Below, one piece after another: positions 21,886-29,021 of a stretch of DNA of 64,000 nt. How positions within the stretch are numbered: position 1 is the first letter of the stretch; every line of letters starts with the position of its first letter. A program made the translations under genes and the position numbers. The stretch is from JBFWRK01 sp050248955 (GTDB lineage Bacteria; Actinomycetota; Acidimicrobiia; Acidimicrobiales; Ilumatobacteraceae), in NCBI GenBank assembly GCA_050248955.1, contig JBFWRK010000009.1:1-64000 (forward strand). The letters are read 5' to 3'. The notes beneath the pieces were generated by a model. That model made no database searches. It saw nothing but the letters and a program-made list of their open reading frames with translations, and was not told the origin of the DNA.

Positions 21886-21901
21886 CATGGATCGGGATTG
21901 C
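21883..21901 (+). repeat. Solitary copy of the dispersed 19-bp repeat
   Basis: The sequence tgacatggatcgggattgc matches 18 of 19 positions with 35540-35558 in repeat cluster A. Its first three bases are the hisG stop codon. It sits alone here, between hisG and a cold-shock-like gene. Confidence 0.6.
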
Positions 21902-22125
21902 CCGGAGATGATGAACGGCTGTTGCTCGTGTTGAACGGGCGGGTCGTGGAGTTCGACGCCGACCGTGGTCTCGGTCGCATCGACGCCGACGACGGGCGGT
22001 CGTTCCGCTTCCACTGCACGCAGATCGCCGACGGCTCGCGCTCGATCCCGGTCGGTGCCGAGGTGCGCTTCGACGTGCTGGCCAAGTTGGGCCGCTACGA
22101 GGCGACGGCCATCGCAGCGCGATGA
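21898..22125 (+). CDS. Cold-shock-like (CSD) nucleic-acid-binding protein
   Basis: A small OB-fold protein of up to 75 residues. NGRVVEFDADRGLGRIDADD resembles the cold-shock opening strand pair (GxVxxFDxxxGxGxI), and FRFHCTQIADGSRSIPVGAEVRF matches the FxHxSxI...G..V.F part, although the RNP aromatic residues are only partly kept. Such divergent CSD proteins occur in actinobacteria. The start is uncertain: TTG at 21898, or GTG at 21928 preceded by GGAGATGATG. The stop overlaps the next gene (ATGA). A role in RNA binding is inferred from the fold only. Confidence 0.7.
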   Translation: MPGDDERLLLVLNGRVVEFDADRGLGRIDADDGRSFRFHCTQIADGSRSIPVGAEVRFDVLAKLGRYEATAIAAR

Positions 22126-22433
22126 GTGCCGACGCGGTGGCACGGATCCTCGACATCGTGCGGGCGCTGCGGGAAGGCGAGGTCGTGAGCTACGGCGACA
22201 TCGCCGACGATGCCGGGCTGCCAGGGCGTTCCCGCCTCGTCGGTCACGTCCTCGCCGGCAACGACGACCCGGAGCTCCCGTGGTGGCGGGTCGTCAACTT
22301 CGTCGGCCGGTTGGTCCCGGGCAACGAGCCCGAACAGGCCGCGCGGCTGCGGGCGGAGGGTGCCAGCATCCGGGACGGTCGGGTCCGCCGGGCGCGCTAC
22401 GGGCGGTTCAGTGCTCGGCGCTCGCACCCTTGA
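22122..22433 (+). CDS. Alkyltransferase-like (ATL) DNA-damage recognition protein
   Basis: Related to the DNA-binding domain of O6-alkylguanine-DNA methyltransferase. The 103 residues include VRALREGEVVSYGDIADDAGL and LPGRSRLVGHVLAG. The catalytic PCHR motif of true methyltransferases is replaced by PWWRVVN, with tryptophan in place of the alkyl-accepting cysteine. This is the hallmark of ATL proteins, which bind alkylated guanine and hand it to nucleotide excision repair. ATG at 22122 overlaps the preceding cold-shock gene. The last 26 nt overlap the convergent DUF1844 gene. Confidence 0.88.
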   Translation: MSADAVARILDIVRALREGEVVSYGDIADDAGLPGRSRLVGHVLAGNDDPELPWWRVVNFVGRLVPGNEPEQAARLRAEGASIRDGRVRRARYGRFSARRSHP

Positions 22434-22809
22434 TCTGCACGAACGCCAACCGGATCTGCGACAGCGCATCGCGCAGTGTCGTCGCGTCGGCTCCGAGGCG
22501 CTCGCCCAGTCCCTCGACGATGCACGCGAACGCATCGACCGCGAGCGCGGCCTCGGTGAGGTTCGGCGGCGTCGCCGAGAGATGGATCGCCGCCAACTCG
22601 TACAGTCCCATGGCGTGGTTGAGCACGACCACCTGGGCGGGCACCTCGGCGAGGCGCTTGCGCGTCTCCGCCAGTTCCTGCTCGATCCGCCGGACCTCGT
22701 CCTCGCTGATCGTCGGTCCGTCGACCTCGTCGTCAGCCTGCACGCCGTCCGGCGCATCCGGGCCGTTCCCCACGGGCCGCTCGCCATCGGGTGTCCAAAG
22801 GCTGCTCAC
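22408..22809 (-). CDS. DUF1844 family protein
   Basis: A 133-residue protein of unknown function. The N-terminal 40 residues are acidic and probably disordered. The conserved core (AQVVVLNHAMGLYELAAIHL, AALAVDAFACIVEGLGERLG, LRDALSQIRLAFVQI) is helical and fits DUF1844, which in actinobacteria often lies beside infC, as here. GTG at 22809 is chosen because TAGGGT lies 7 nt upstream, indicating a leaderless message; the frame extends further but without conservation. It is divergent from infC. Confidence 0.75.
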   Translation of the reverse strand: MSSLWTPDGERPVGNGPDAPDGVQADDEVDGPTISEDEVRRIEQELAETRKRLAEVPAQVVVLNHAMGLYELAAIHLSATPPNLTEAALAVDAFACIVEGLGERLGADATTLRDALSQIRLAFVQIKGASAEH

Positions 22810-22816
22810 CTGCGCT

Positions 22817-22822
22817 ACCCTA
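22817..22822 (-). promoter_or_regulatory. -10 element for the DUF1844 gene, probable leaderless transcript
   Basis: On the minus strand TAGGGT lies 7 nt before GTG at 22809, the same hexamer and spacing as before mihF. No ribosome-binding site is present. Confidence 0.5.
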
Positions 22823-23009
22823 TCCACCGACAATTGACGCGAAGCGAGCTGTCGCGCCCCACGGGGCCGGCACTCCACCCGGCCACCTCAGGTGCGTCCG
22901 GGTCTGCACACCGAGCTATGGCGCCACCGCGGCGTCCTCGCCACGGACGTGGGCTTCGCACCCGTATCCGTCGTGGGAGGACATGCCCTTTGCGCAGGAG
23001 TGAACAGCC

Positions 23010-23597
23010 ATAGCACCGCCTCAGGTGAACGAACCGCGGTACAACGAACGCATTCGTGCTCGCGAGGTCCGGGTCATCGGACCAGAAGGGTCACAGTTCG
23101 GGATCAAATCGCTTCCCGATGCTCTGGCGCTCGCCCGTGAGCTCGATCTCGATCTCGTCGAAGTGGCTCCACTCGCCACGCCGCCGGTCTGTCGGATCAT
23201 GGATTACGGCAAGTTCCGGTACGAGGAGTCGCAGAAAGCGAAGGAATCGCGGAAGAAGGCAACCCACATCTCGATCAAAGAGGTGAAGTTCCGGCCAAAG
23301 ATCGGACAGGGTGACTTCGACACCAAGGTGCGTCACATCATCGATTTCCTCGAGGACGGCCACAAGGTCAAGGTGACCTTGCAGTTCCGAGGGCGCGAGA
23401 TGGCCCATCCGGAGCTCGGCGCGAAGATCCTCAACCAGGTGGCCGACCAGACCATCGAGATGGGGAAGGTCGAAGCGCATCCCCGCCAGGACGGTCGGAA
23501 CATGACCATGGTGCTCGCTCCGGACAAGAAGCCGCCGCCGAAGAAGGACAAGGACGCACGGGACGAGATCCCCGCTGTGTCCGACGAGACGGCCTGA
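23010..23597 (+). CDS. infC: Translation initiation factor IF-3 (probable ATA start)
   Basis: Binds the 30S subunit, checks start-codon pairing and keeps subunits apart. N-domain signature: YNERIRAREVRVIGPEGSQ; linker and C-domain: PPVCRIMDYGKFRYEESQK, KEVKFRPKIGQGD and HPELGAKIL. The C-terminal 25 residues are Lys/Asp-rich. The first conventional in-frame start is GTG 23025, which has no ribosome-binding site. ATA at 23010, in the same frame, sits 9 nt after CAGGAG (22995-23000). infC is known in other bacteria to use rare AUU/AUA/AUC starts for self-regulation, so ATA is preferred, giving 195 residues. It heads infC-rpmI-rplT. Confidence 0.9.
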   Translation: MAPPQVNEPRYNERIRAREVRVIGPEGSQFGIKSLPDALALARELDLDLVEVAPLATPPVCRIMDYGKFRYEESQKAKESRKKATHISIKEVKFRPKIGQGDFDTKVRHIIDFLEDGHKVKVTLQFRGREMAHPELGAKILNQVADQTIEMGKVEAHPRQDGRNMTMVLAPDKKPPPKKDKDARDEIPAVSDETA

Positions 23598-23599
23598 CC

Positions 23600-23627
23600 G
23601 GGCGACCGCCCGATCAGGCGGTCACCC
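23600..23627 (+). terminator. Hairpin between infC and rpmI
   Basis: The arms gggcgaccgc and gcggtcaccc pair at 9 of 10 positions around an 8-nt loop, just after the infC stop. No T-run follows. It may act as a partial terminator or as part of the ribosomal-protein autoregulation known for rpmI-rplT operons; the sequence alone does not decide. Confidence 0.35.
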
Positions 23628-23670
23628 AGGATCATCCACGACATCAGCACCAACAAAGGTTCGACACCCC

Positions 23671-23868
23671 ATGCCCAAGATGAAGACCTCCAAGACCGCC
23701 GCGAAGCGGTTCAAGAAGACCGGCACCGGCAAGCTCCGTCGCCTCCAGTCGATGCGTCAGCACCTCTTCGAGAAGAAGCCCTCCACGCGCACCCGCCGTC
23801 TCGACGGCATGGTCGCAGTGCACAAGGGCGACGCGAAGAAGATCAAGCGCCTGCTGGCCGAGCGCTGA
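23671..23868 (+). CDS. rpmI: 50S ribosomal protein L35
   Basis: A 65-residue, very basic ribosomal protein. The signature MPKMKTSKTAAKRFKKTGTG is typical of L35, and the C-terminus is KKIKRLLAER. It lies between infC and rplT in the conserved order. No strong Shine-Dalgarno is seen, only AGGTTCG upstream. Confidence 0.97.
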   Translation: MPKMKTSKTAAKRFKKTGTGKLRRLQSMRQHLFEKKPSTRTRRLDGMVAVHKGDAKKIKRLLAER

Positions 23869-23898
23869 TCGAGCGGACCGAGGAGACAGGAGAGAGCA

Positions 23899-24255
23899 AT
23901 GGCAAGAGTCAAGCGCGCAGTCGGTTCGAAGAAGCATCGCAAGCAGATCTTGGAGCGGGCGAAGGGCTACTACGGCAACAAGAGCCGCTCCGTTCGCGCC
24001 GCGAACGAGCAGGTGATGAAGTCGGGGCAGTACGCGTTCCGCGACCGCCGGGCGAAGAAGGGCGAGTTCCGCCGTCTGTGGATCCAGCGGATCAATGCGG
24101 CGTGCCGGCTGCACGGCATGTCGTACAGCCGGTTCATCGCCGGGCTGAACTCGGCCGGCATCGAAGTCGACCGGAAGATCCTTGCCGACCTGGCGGTCAC
24201 CGACATCGATGCGTTCGGCAAGCTCGTCGACGAGGCGAAGGGCGCCTTGGCCTGA
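23899..24255 (+). CDS. rplT: 50S ribosomal protein L20
   Basis: Early 50S assembly protein binding 23S rRNA; in several bacteria it also represses its own operon. The 118 residues contain ARVKRAVGSKKHRKQILERA, KGYYGNKSRSVRAANEQV and LWIQRINAACRLHGMSYS. The ATG follows GAGGAGACAGGAGAG. It is the last ribosomal gene of infC-rpmI-rplT; the rRNA methyltransferase follows 14 nt later, probably in the same transcript. Confidence 0.98.
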   Translation: MARVKRAVGSKKHRKQILERAKGYYGNKSRSVRAANEQVMKSGQYAFRDRRAKKGEFRRLWIQRINAACRLHGMSYSRFIAGLNSAGIEVDRKILADLAVTDIDAFGKLVDEAKGALA

Positions 24256-24269
24256 CCAGGCCCGGTCCC

Positions 24270-25019
24270 ATGGAGCCGCTCGGGCTCACGAACCCACGGA
24301 TCCAACGACTGCGGCGCCTGCTCGGGCGCCGCAGTGCGCGTTCCGAAGAGGGCGCGTTCGTGGTCGAAGGCCGTGGTCTGCTCGCCGAGGCGTTCGCGGC
24401 GGGCTGGGACGTGGAGGTGCAGTTCGTGGCGCCCGGGGGGTCGCCGATCGACGCACCCGGGGTCCCCGTCGCGCACCTGGCGCCCGGCGTGCTCGAGCGC
24501 GTCGCATCGACCGAGTCGCCGCAGCCCGTCCTCGGAATCGTGCGCCAGCGCACCGCAGCGCTGCAGGCGTTGGTCGGCACTGCAACCTTCGTCGTGGTCT
24601 GCGCGGGCGTCTCCGATCCGGGCAACCTCGGCACGATCCTGCGCTCAGCGGAGGCCGCCGGCGCCGATGCCGTCGTGCTCACGACGGCATCCGTGGACCC
24701 GTTCAACCCGAAGGTCGTGCGCGCGTCGGCAGGCGCGCTGTTCCACGTCCCGGTGGTCGTCGGGGTGCCGCCGACGGCGCTGCGCGACACCGGCTGGGAA
24801 CTGCTCGGCACGTCGTCCCACCAGGGAGTGCCGTACACCGAGCCGGTGCTCACCGGCCCACTCGCCCTCGTCGTCGGGAGCGAGGCTCACGGCATCGGCG
24901 AGGACGTCCCGATCGACACCTGGCTGACCATTCCGCACCTCGGGCGATCGGAGAGCCTCAACGTGGCGATGGCAGCCACGGTGCTCTGCTTCGAAGTCGC
25001 CCGCCAGCGACGGGGCTGA
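24270..25019 (+). CDS. SpoU/TrmH-family RNA 2'-O-methyltransferase
   Basis: A knotted-fold (SPOUT) methyltransferase of 249 residues that probably methylates rRNA ribose. An N-terminal substrate-binding domain (RIQRLRRLLGRRSARSEEGA, FVVEGRGLLAEA) is followed by the catalytic domain with the three motifs SDPGNLGTILRSAEAAGAD, LALVVGSEAHGI and SLNVAMAATVLCFE. The location directly after rplT is that of tsnR-like genes in actinobacteria. TsnR confers thiostrepton resistance in producers, but that target cannot be inferred here. ATG at 24270 fits the start of homology. Confidence 0.88.
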   Translation: MEPLGLTNPRIQRLRRLLGRRSARSEEGAFVVEGRGLLAEAFAAGWDVEVQFVAPGGSPIDAPGVPVAHLAPGVLERVASTESPQPVLGIVRQRTAALQALVGTATFVVVCAGVSDPGNLGTILRSAEAAGADAVVLTTASVDPFNPKVVRASAGALFHVPVVVGVPPTALRDTGWELLGTSSHQGVPYTEPVLTGPLALVVGSEAHGIGEDVPIDTWLTIPHLGRSESLNVAMAATVLCFEVARQRRG

Positions 25020-25034
25020 CGCCGGCGCCGGGGA

Positions 25035-25304
25035 TCAGTCGATCGGCAGCCGAGCGAGCAGCTCGGCCTTCTTCTCCTCGAAGTCCTCGTGGCTGATCTC
25101 CTCCGCCGCGAACGCGCGGTGGACTTCCTCGATCTCGGCGAACAGCTGCGCCGGGGTCAGCTCCTCGGTTCCGGCGAAGGTGACCTCGGGTGTTTCCGCG
25201 GGAGTGGCGCTGCGGTCCTGGCGGCGCTCGCGTTTGGCAGCAGCCTTGGCCTGCTTCGCCCGATCGCGCTCCCGCTTGCCGTAGGTCGTGCGTTGGGTCG
25301 CCAT
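25035..25304 (-). CDS. Small basic protein with SHOCT-like C-terminus
   Basis: An 89-residue protein of unknown function. The first 35 residues are strongly basic (RERDRAKQAKAAAKRERRQ) and likely helical. The C-terminal 30 residues (FAAEEISHEDFEEKKAELLA) resemble the short SHOCT helix pair, a putative oligomerisation or nucleic-acid-binding element. No signal peptide or membrane segment is present. It is convergent with the SpoU methyltransferase and 116 nt before the end of the ECF sigma gene, with no conserved partner recognised. Confidence 0.65.
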   Translation of the reverse strand: MATQRTTYGKRERDRAKQAKAAAKRERRQDRSATPAETPEVTFAGTEELTPAQLFAEIEEVHRAFAAEEISHEDFEEKKAELLARLPID

Positions 25305-25420
25305 GAGCCAGCCTTCTTTCTCAGGGGGAACACACAGCGTAGGCGGGATCGGCCGCCGATTCCTCGTCCTGGGATGGGCGTTGTGTCACAGCGCCTGTCA
25401 GTGAGGCGCATCCGCCCTGG

Positions 25421-26017
25421 TCAGGATGCCTCGGACACCGAGGACGCGGTCTGCGGGCGGGGCCGGTTGTCGCGGCGCAGCTCGTCCATGTAGGCCGAGC
25501 GCAGGCCGCGCCGGGCGCGGGCGACGAGGGCGGAGGCAGCGTTGGGGGACAGGCCCAGCTCGGTCGCGATCTCGGCCGGCTTGCGGCCCTCGATCTCGAC
25601 AGCGTACAGGATGTGGCGCCAGCGCTCGGGCAGCTGTCCGAAGGCGGCGTTGACGAGGTCGTCGACACCGAGCTCGTGGGTCTGATCAGCGGTCTCGATC
25701 TCGGTCACCAGCCGGCGCGTGCCCTCGGTGGCGCGCACGTCCCGGCGAGCCTTGCTGAAGGTGATGTTGCGCACCGCAGCGATGAGGTACGGACGGAACG
25801 ACTCCCGCGGCCCGCGGCCGCGCTGGAGGGTGGCGAAGATGTTCGCGAACGCCTCCTCGACCACGTCTTCGCGCTCGCAGCGGGGGATCCGCAGCGACGC
25901 TGCGGCGGCTCGGGCCGCCGGACGATGCCGGTGGTACAGTTCGCCGAACGCGTCGACGTCGCCGTTGCGGGTCGCCTCGATCAGTGTCTCGTCGTCGGGT
26001 TCCATCGAACCGTACAT
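25421..26017 (-). CDS. ECF-type RNA polymerase sigma factor
   Basis: A 198-residue alternative sigma factor. Region 2 spans residues about 10-85 (CEREDVVEEAFANIFATLQR) and region 4 about 125-180 (LPERWRHILYAVEIEGRKPA, ATELGLSPNAASALVARARR). Its region-2 stretch GPRESFRPYLIAAVRN is close to GPTHGFRAYLVTSVRN in the membrane-tailed sigma factor at 12.9-14.3 kb, so the two are probably paralogues. This one stops after region 4 and has no zinc finger or tail. ATG at 26017 is preferred because GAGGAG lies 8 nt upstream. No anti-sigma gene is adjacent; the gene upstream is an M23 peptidase. Confidence 0.88.
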   Translation of the reverse strand: MYGSMEPDDETLIEATRNGDVDAFGELYHRHRPAARAAAASLRIPRCEREDVVEEAFANIFATLQRGRGPRESFRPYLIAAVRNITFSKARRDVRATEGTRRLVTEIETADQTHELGVDDLVNAAFGQLPERWRHILYAVEIEGRKPAEIATELGLSPNAASALVARARRGLRSAYMDELRRDNRPRPQTASSVSEAS

Positions 26018-26063
26018 CCGGGTTGCTCCTCGGTCATCGACGGCCCGCCAGCCATCGAGGGCG

Positions 26064-26086
26064 ATTGTAAGTGGTGAAGCCACCAC
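26064..26086 (-). promoter_or_regulatory. Promoter -10 with palindrome for the second ECF sigma gene
   Basis: On the minus strand TACAAT (26069-26064) is a near-consensus -10. Directly upstream is a perfect 6-bp inverted repeat, gtggtg-gctt-caccac (26086-26071), where a -35/-10 spacer would be. The palindrome could be an operator; no -35 of the usual kind is evident. Confidence 0.4.
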
Positions 26087-26144
26087 GAGGAGCGAGTATT
26101 GGCTGCTTTGGGCCAGCTGGACTAGACGTAGCGTGGTCGAATGA

Positions 26145-27902
26145 CTACGCCGTGTAAGCCTGGATGTCGACGAGCAGATCGAGTGCGGTGTTCGAGTACA
26201 CGCAGATCGTGCCGCCGCTGCCGAGCGCCTGCATCGTCGTGTTGCTCGAGGCCTTCCCGGCAACGAAGTTGAGCCCCGAGGTCGTCGGCATCGGCTGCCC
26301 GCACGGCCACACCGTCACGTACCCGGGCGCTGCCGCGTCGAGCGCGGTCAGGCTGATCACTGCGTTGCGGGCCGTTGCAGGGACACCGTTGACACCGGCG
26401 ATCGTGATCGCCCGCTGCTGATGGCTCGCCAGGCGGGTGCCGTCGTTGCGACTGTCGGCGAGCCGCAGCGGCGCCACCGGCGTGAGGGTGTCGCCGCGAG
26501 CGCTCATCCAGACGCCCGTGAGGTCGACGACGATGTCGCCGCTCGTGTTCGATGCGAAGCACACCGACCCGTTCGTGCCGACACCGATGTTGATCGAGTT
26601 GCCAACGGTCTGGCCGGCTGCGAAGTTGAGGATCGACGTGTTCGTCTGACCGCTGCCGCACGGCCACGCCGTGAGGTACCCGGGCTTTGACGGGTTGACG
26701 ATGGTGACGTTCAGGCTCGCTGCGAGCGCATCACCGGGGATGCCGGGGTAGCCCACGACCTTGACGCTGCGGACCTGGCTACCTGCCAAGCGCGTGCCGC
26801 CCGAGATCCGGCTGTCGTAGGTGCGGGCAGGGCTGAGCTGCACGAGTCCGGCGCCGGTTCCGGGCGCCCGATACCCCATGACGTCGACGACGATGTGCGT
26901 GCTCACGGTCGAGTTGACGCAGAACGTGCCGTTCGTGAGTCCGACGACGGCGCTCGCGCCGGTGATGCTGTTCGTCGGGAAGGTGAGCAGCGAGCTCGCC
27001 GGGGCGCCGCCGCACGGGACCACGGTCATCGTGCCGCTGCCGGACGGTTCGACGGCCACCATGTTGATGTGGACCCAGTCGGCACCGGCGGGGACACCGG
27101 CCAGACCGGCCGCGGTGATCGTGACCGGGACGTTCGCGCTCAGCTGCCCGCCGATGCCCTGCGGGATGCGGCTGTCGACGAGCCGTTCGGGTCGGGTGGG
27201 CGTGAAGCCGCCGGCGACTGTGGCCGGTCCGCTGATCCACGCGCCGGAGGGCGCGCCAGGTGTGGTGCCCGACGGCGCCACCGGCGTTGCCGAGGACGTC
27301 TGCCCGTTCCACGACGAGGCGACCTCGGTCTTGCACGCGTCGACTGCCTTGACGGCCGGGTACGGGTTCTCCGAAGCCCCACCGTTCGGGTGGATCTCGA
27401 AGTGCAGGTGCGGACCGGACGCGTTGCCGGTCATGCCGACGAAGCCGAGCAGCTGGCCGGCGGTCACCGTCGTGCCCTTCGTGATGCCGTCGGCGAACGC
27501 CACCAGGTGCGCGTAGTAGTAGTACGTCCCGGTGCCGTCGCCGGACTTGAGGTGCAGGCTGTTGCCGCCGAGCGAGTTGCTGCCGCCGCCGAGGTAGGAC
27601 ATCTTCCAGATCGTCCCCGAGGTGACCGCGTAGATCGGCTTTCCCTGGGGCGCGATGATGTCGACGCCCTCGTGCGCGCGCCCACCGGCGCGTGGGGCGC
27701 CGTAGCTGTCGATGAAGGCGCACTTGCCGCCGACCGGGAAGACCAGTCCTCCCGCGGCGACGTTGGGGACGCCGAGCTCCGTGCGCGCCCAGTCGTCGTC
27801 CGAGCTTGATCCATCATCGACCGGCACCACTCGTGGGGCTGCTGCGATACCGATCAACAGAACGCCACTGATGAGCCGGCTCCTCCACCTTCGAGCCGTC
27901 AC
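26145..27902 (-). CDS. Secreted M23 metallopeptidase with three C-terminal repeats
   Basis: A cell-wall-directed peptidase of 585 residues. A signal peptide (basic RRWRSR, then LISGVLLIGIAAA) leads into an M23 (LytM) domain: the Zn ligands are in RAHEGVDII and GPHLHFEIHP, and the substrate region is GTYYYYAHLVAFADG. From about residue 235 to the end there are three repeats of about 115 residues, each opening with a (L/T)xDSR turn and containing VPxxA, a WPCG-like motif (VPCG in the first) and (D/V)xxVDxxGY-like strands. These beta-rich repeats are probably extracellular binding modules. The start is GTG at 27902. The GTG lacks a clear ribosome-binding site. Confidence 0.88.
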   Translation of the reverse strand: MTARRWRSRLISGVLLIGIAAAPRVVPVDDGSSSDDDWARTELGVPNVAAGGLVFPVGGKCAFIDSYGAPRAGGRAHEGVDIIAPQGKPIYAVTSGTIWKMSYLGGGSNSLGGNSLHLKSGDGTGTYYYYAHLVAFADGITKGTTVTAGQLLGFVGMTGNASGPHLHFEIHPNGGASENPYPAVKAVDACKTEVASSWNGQTSSATPVAPSGTTPGAPSGAWISGPATVAGGFTPTRPERLVDSRIPQGIGGQLSANVPVTITAAGLAGVPAGADWVHINMVAVEPSGSGTMTVVPCGGAPASSLLTFPTNSITGASAVVGLTNGTFCVNSTVSTHIVVDVMGYRAPGTGAGLVQLSPARTYDSRISGGTRLAGSQVRSVKVVGYPGIPGDALAASLNVTIVNPSKPGYLTAWPCGSGQTNTSILNFAAGQTVGNSINIGVGTNGSVCFASNTSGDIVVDLTGVWMSARGDTLTPVAPLRLADSRNDGTRLASHQQRAITIAGVNGVPATARNAVISLTALDAAAPGYVTVWPCGQPMPTTSGLNFVAGKASSNTTMQALGSGGTICVYSNTALDLLVDIQAYTA

Positions 27903-27989
27903 ACAAGGTAGGGACTCGACCTCTCTGGGTGAATGACGGCCGAGTGACGCCCGTCACGTGGTCCTGACCCGGTCAACCGCGTCGTGTGG

Positions 27990-29021
27990 TCACCCCGAGC
28001 GCCAGTGCTCAAGCGGACTGAGCGAACGTGAACCTTCGAACGGAACGGCGACCGCGGCACCGCCCCGGCCGGCCGACGCGTAGGCCGCGCAGACGATGTC
28101 GAGCACCTCGCGCCCGAACGCGGCATCCATCAACGGTCGCCGGCCCGCTGCGGTGTCCTCGACCAGGGCGCGGAGCTGGGCGACGTAGCCGTACTGCTCG
28201 ATCGTGGGCACGGACGCGGTCGGCGCCGGCAGCGCGATGACGTCGCCGTCGCGTTCGAGTGCGGGCACCGGCAACAGGTCGGCGCGCAGGACGCCGGTCG
28301 CGCTCGCCACTTGGGCATCCCACACTGGTTCCGGCCCGGCCTGCCAGCTCGACACGACGCGGCCTCTGAGGCCGTTCGAGAACGTCAGATCGACCTCGGC
28401 GTGCTCGTCGCTGCCGTGGCCAGCGCCTCCGCGCAGCGTCGCTGACACCTCCACCACCGTGGCCGGGCGGGCGAGCAGCATCGCGACGGCGAGCGGATGG
28501 ACGCCGAGGTCGAAGAGCGCGCCCCCGCCCCACTCGTCCGTCGTGAACGCACCCCACGTCGGCAGTGCTTGCAGCGATCGGACCTCGAGCGTCGTGAGCG
28601 GGCCGAGGTCCGGCACGCGGCGCACCAACTGCTGGACGACGGGCGCGTAGGCGAGGTTCTCGGCGTAGAGCAGCCGTTCGCCGTGGCGCGCGGCTTCCTC
28701 GACGAGCAGGTCGGCCTCCTCGAGCGTGCGGCACAGCGGCTTCTCGAGCAGCACGGCGGCGCCGGCTCCGAGCGCCCGCACCGCGTCGTCCGCGTGCTGA
28801 CCGGGCGGTGTCGAGACGATGACGATGTCCGCACCGGCCGGCAACTCGTCGTAGCTGATGGCGGTCGACTGGATGCGTGCGGCCAAGGCGGCGGCGCGCT
28901 CGTGGGTCCGTGAGGCGACGCCGACGACCTGCAGCCCGAGCTCCTCGGCGGCGACGGCGTGGACGCCGGCGATCATGCCGGCGCCACAGAGGGCGACGCT
29001 CGGCCGTGGCACGCGCGTCAC
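27990..29021 (-). CDS. Gfo/Idh/MocA-family oxidoreductase
   Basis: An NAD(P)-dependent dehydrogenase of 343 residues, substrate unknown. The N-terminal Rossmann fold has ALCGAGMIAGVHA; VLLEKPLCRTLEEAD carries the conserved EKP motif with the catalytic Lys; GGGALFDLGVHPLAVAMLL holds the (D/G)xGxH motif of the substrate domain. GTG at 29021 overlaps the stop of the LLM oxidoreductase, so both are translated together. Sugars or inositols are the usual substrates of the family, but nothing here specifies one. Confidence 0.88.
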   Translation of the reverse strand: MTRVPRPSVALCGAGMIAGVHAVAAEELGLQVVGVASRTHERAAALAARIQSTAISYDELPAGADIVIVSTPPGQHADDAVRALGAGAAVLLEKPLCRTLEEADLLVEEAARHGERLLYAENLAYAPVVQQLVRRVPDLGPLTTLEVRSLQALPTWGAFTTDEWGGGALFDLGVHPLAVAMLLARPATVVEVSATLRGGAGHGSDEHAEVDLTFSNGLRGRVVSSWQAGPEPVWDAQVASATGVLRADLLPVPALERDGDVIALPAPTASVPTIEQYGYVAQLRALVEDTAAGRRPLMDAAFGREVLDIVCAAYASAGRGGAAVAVPFEGSRSLSPLEHWRSG

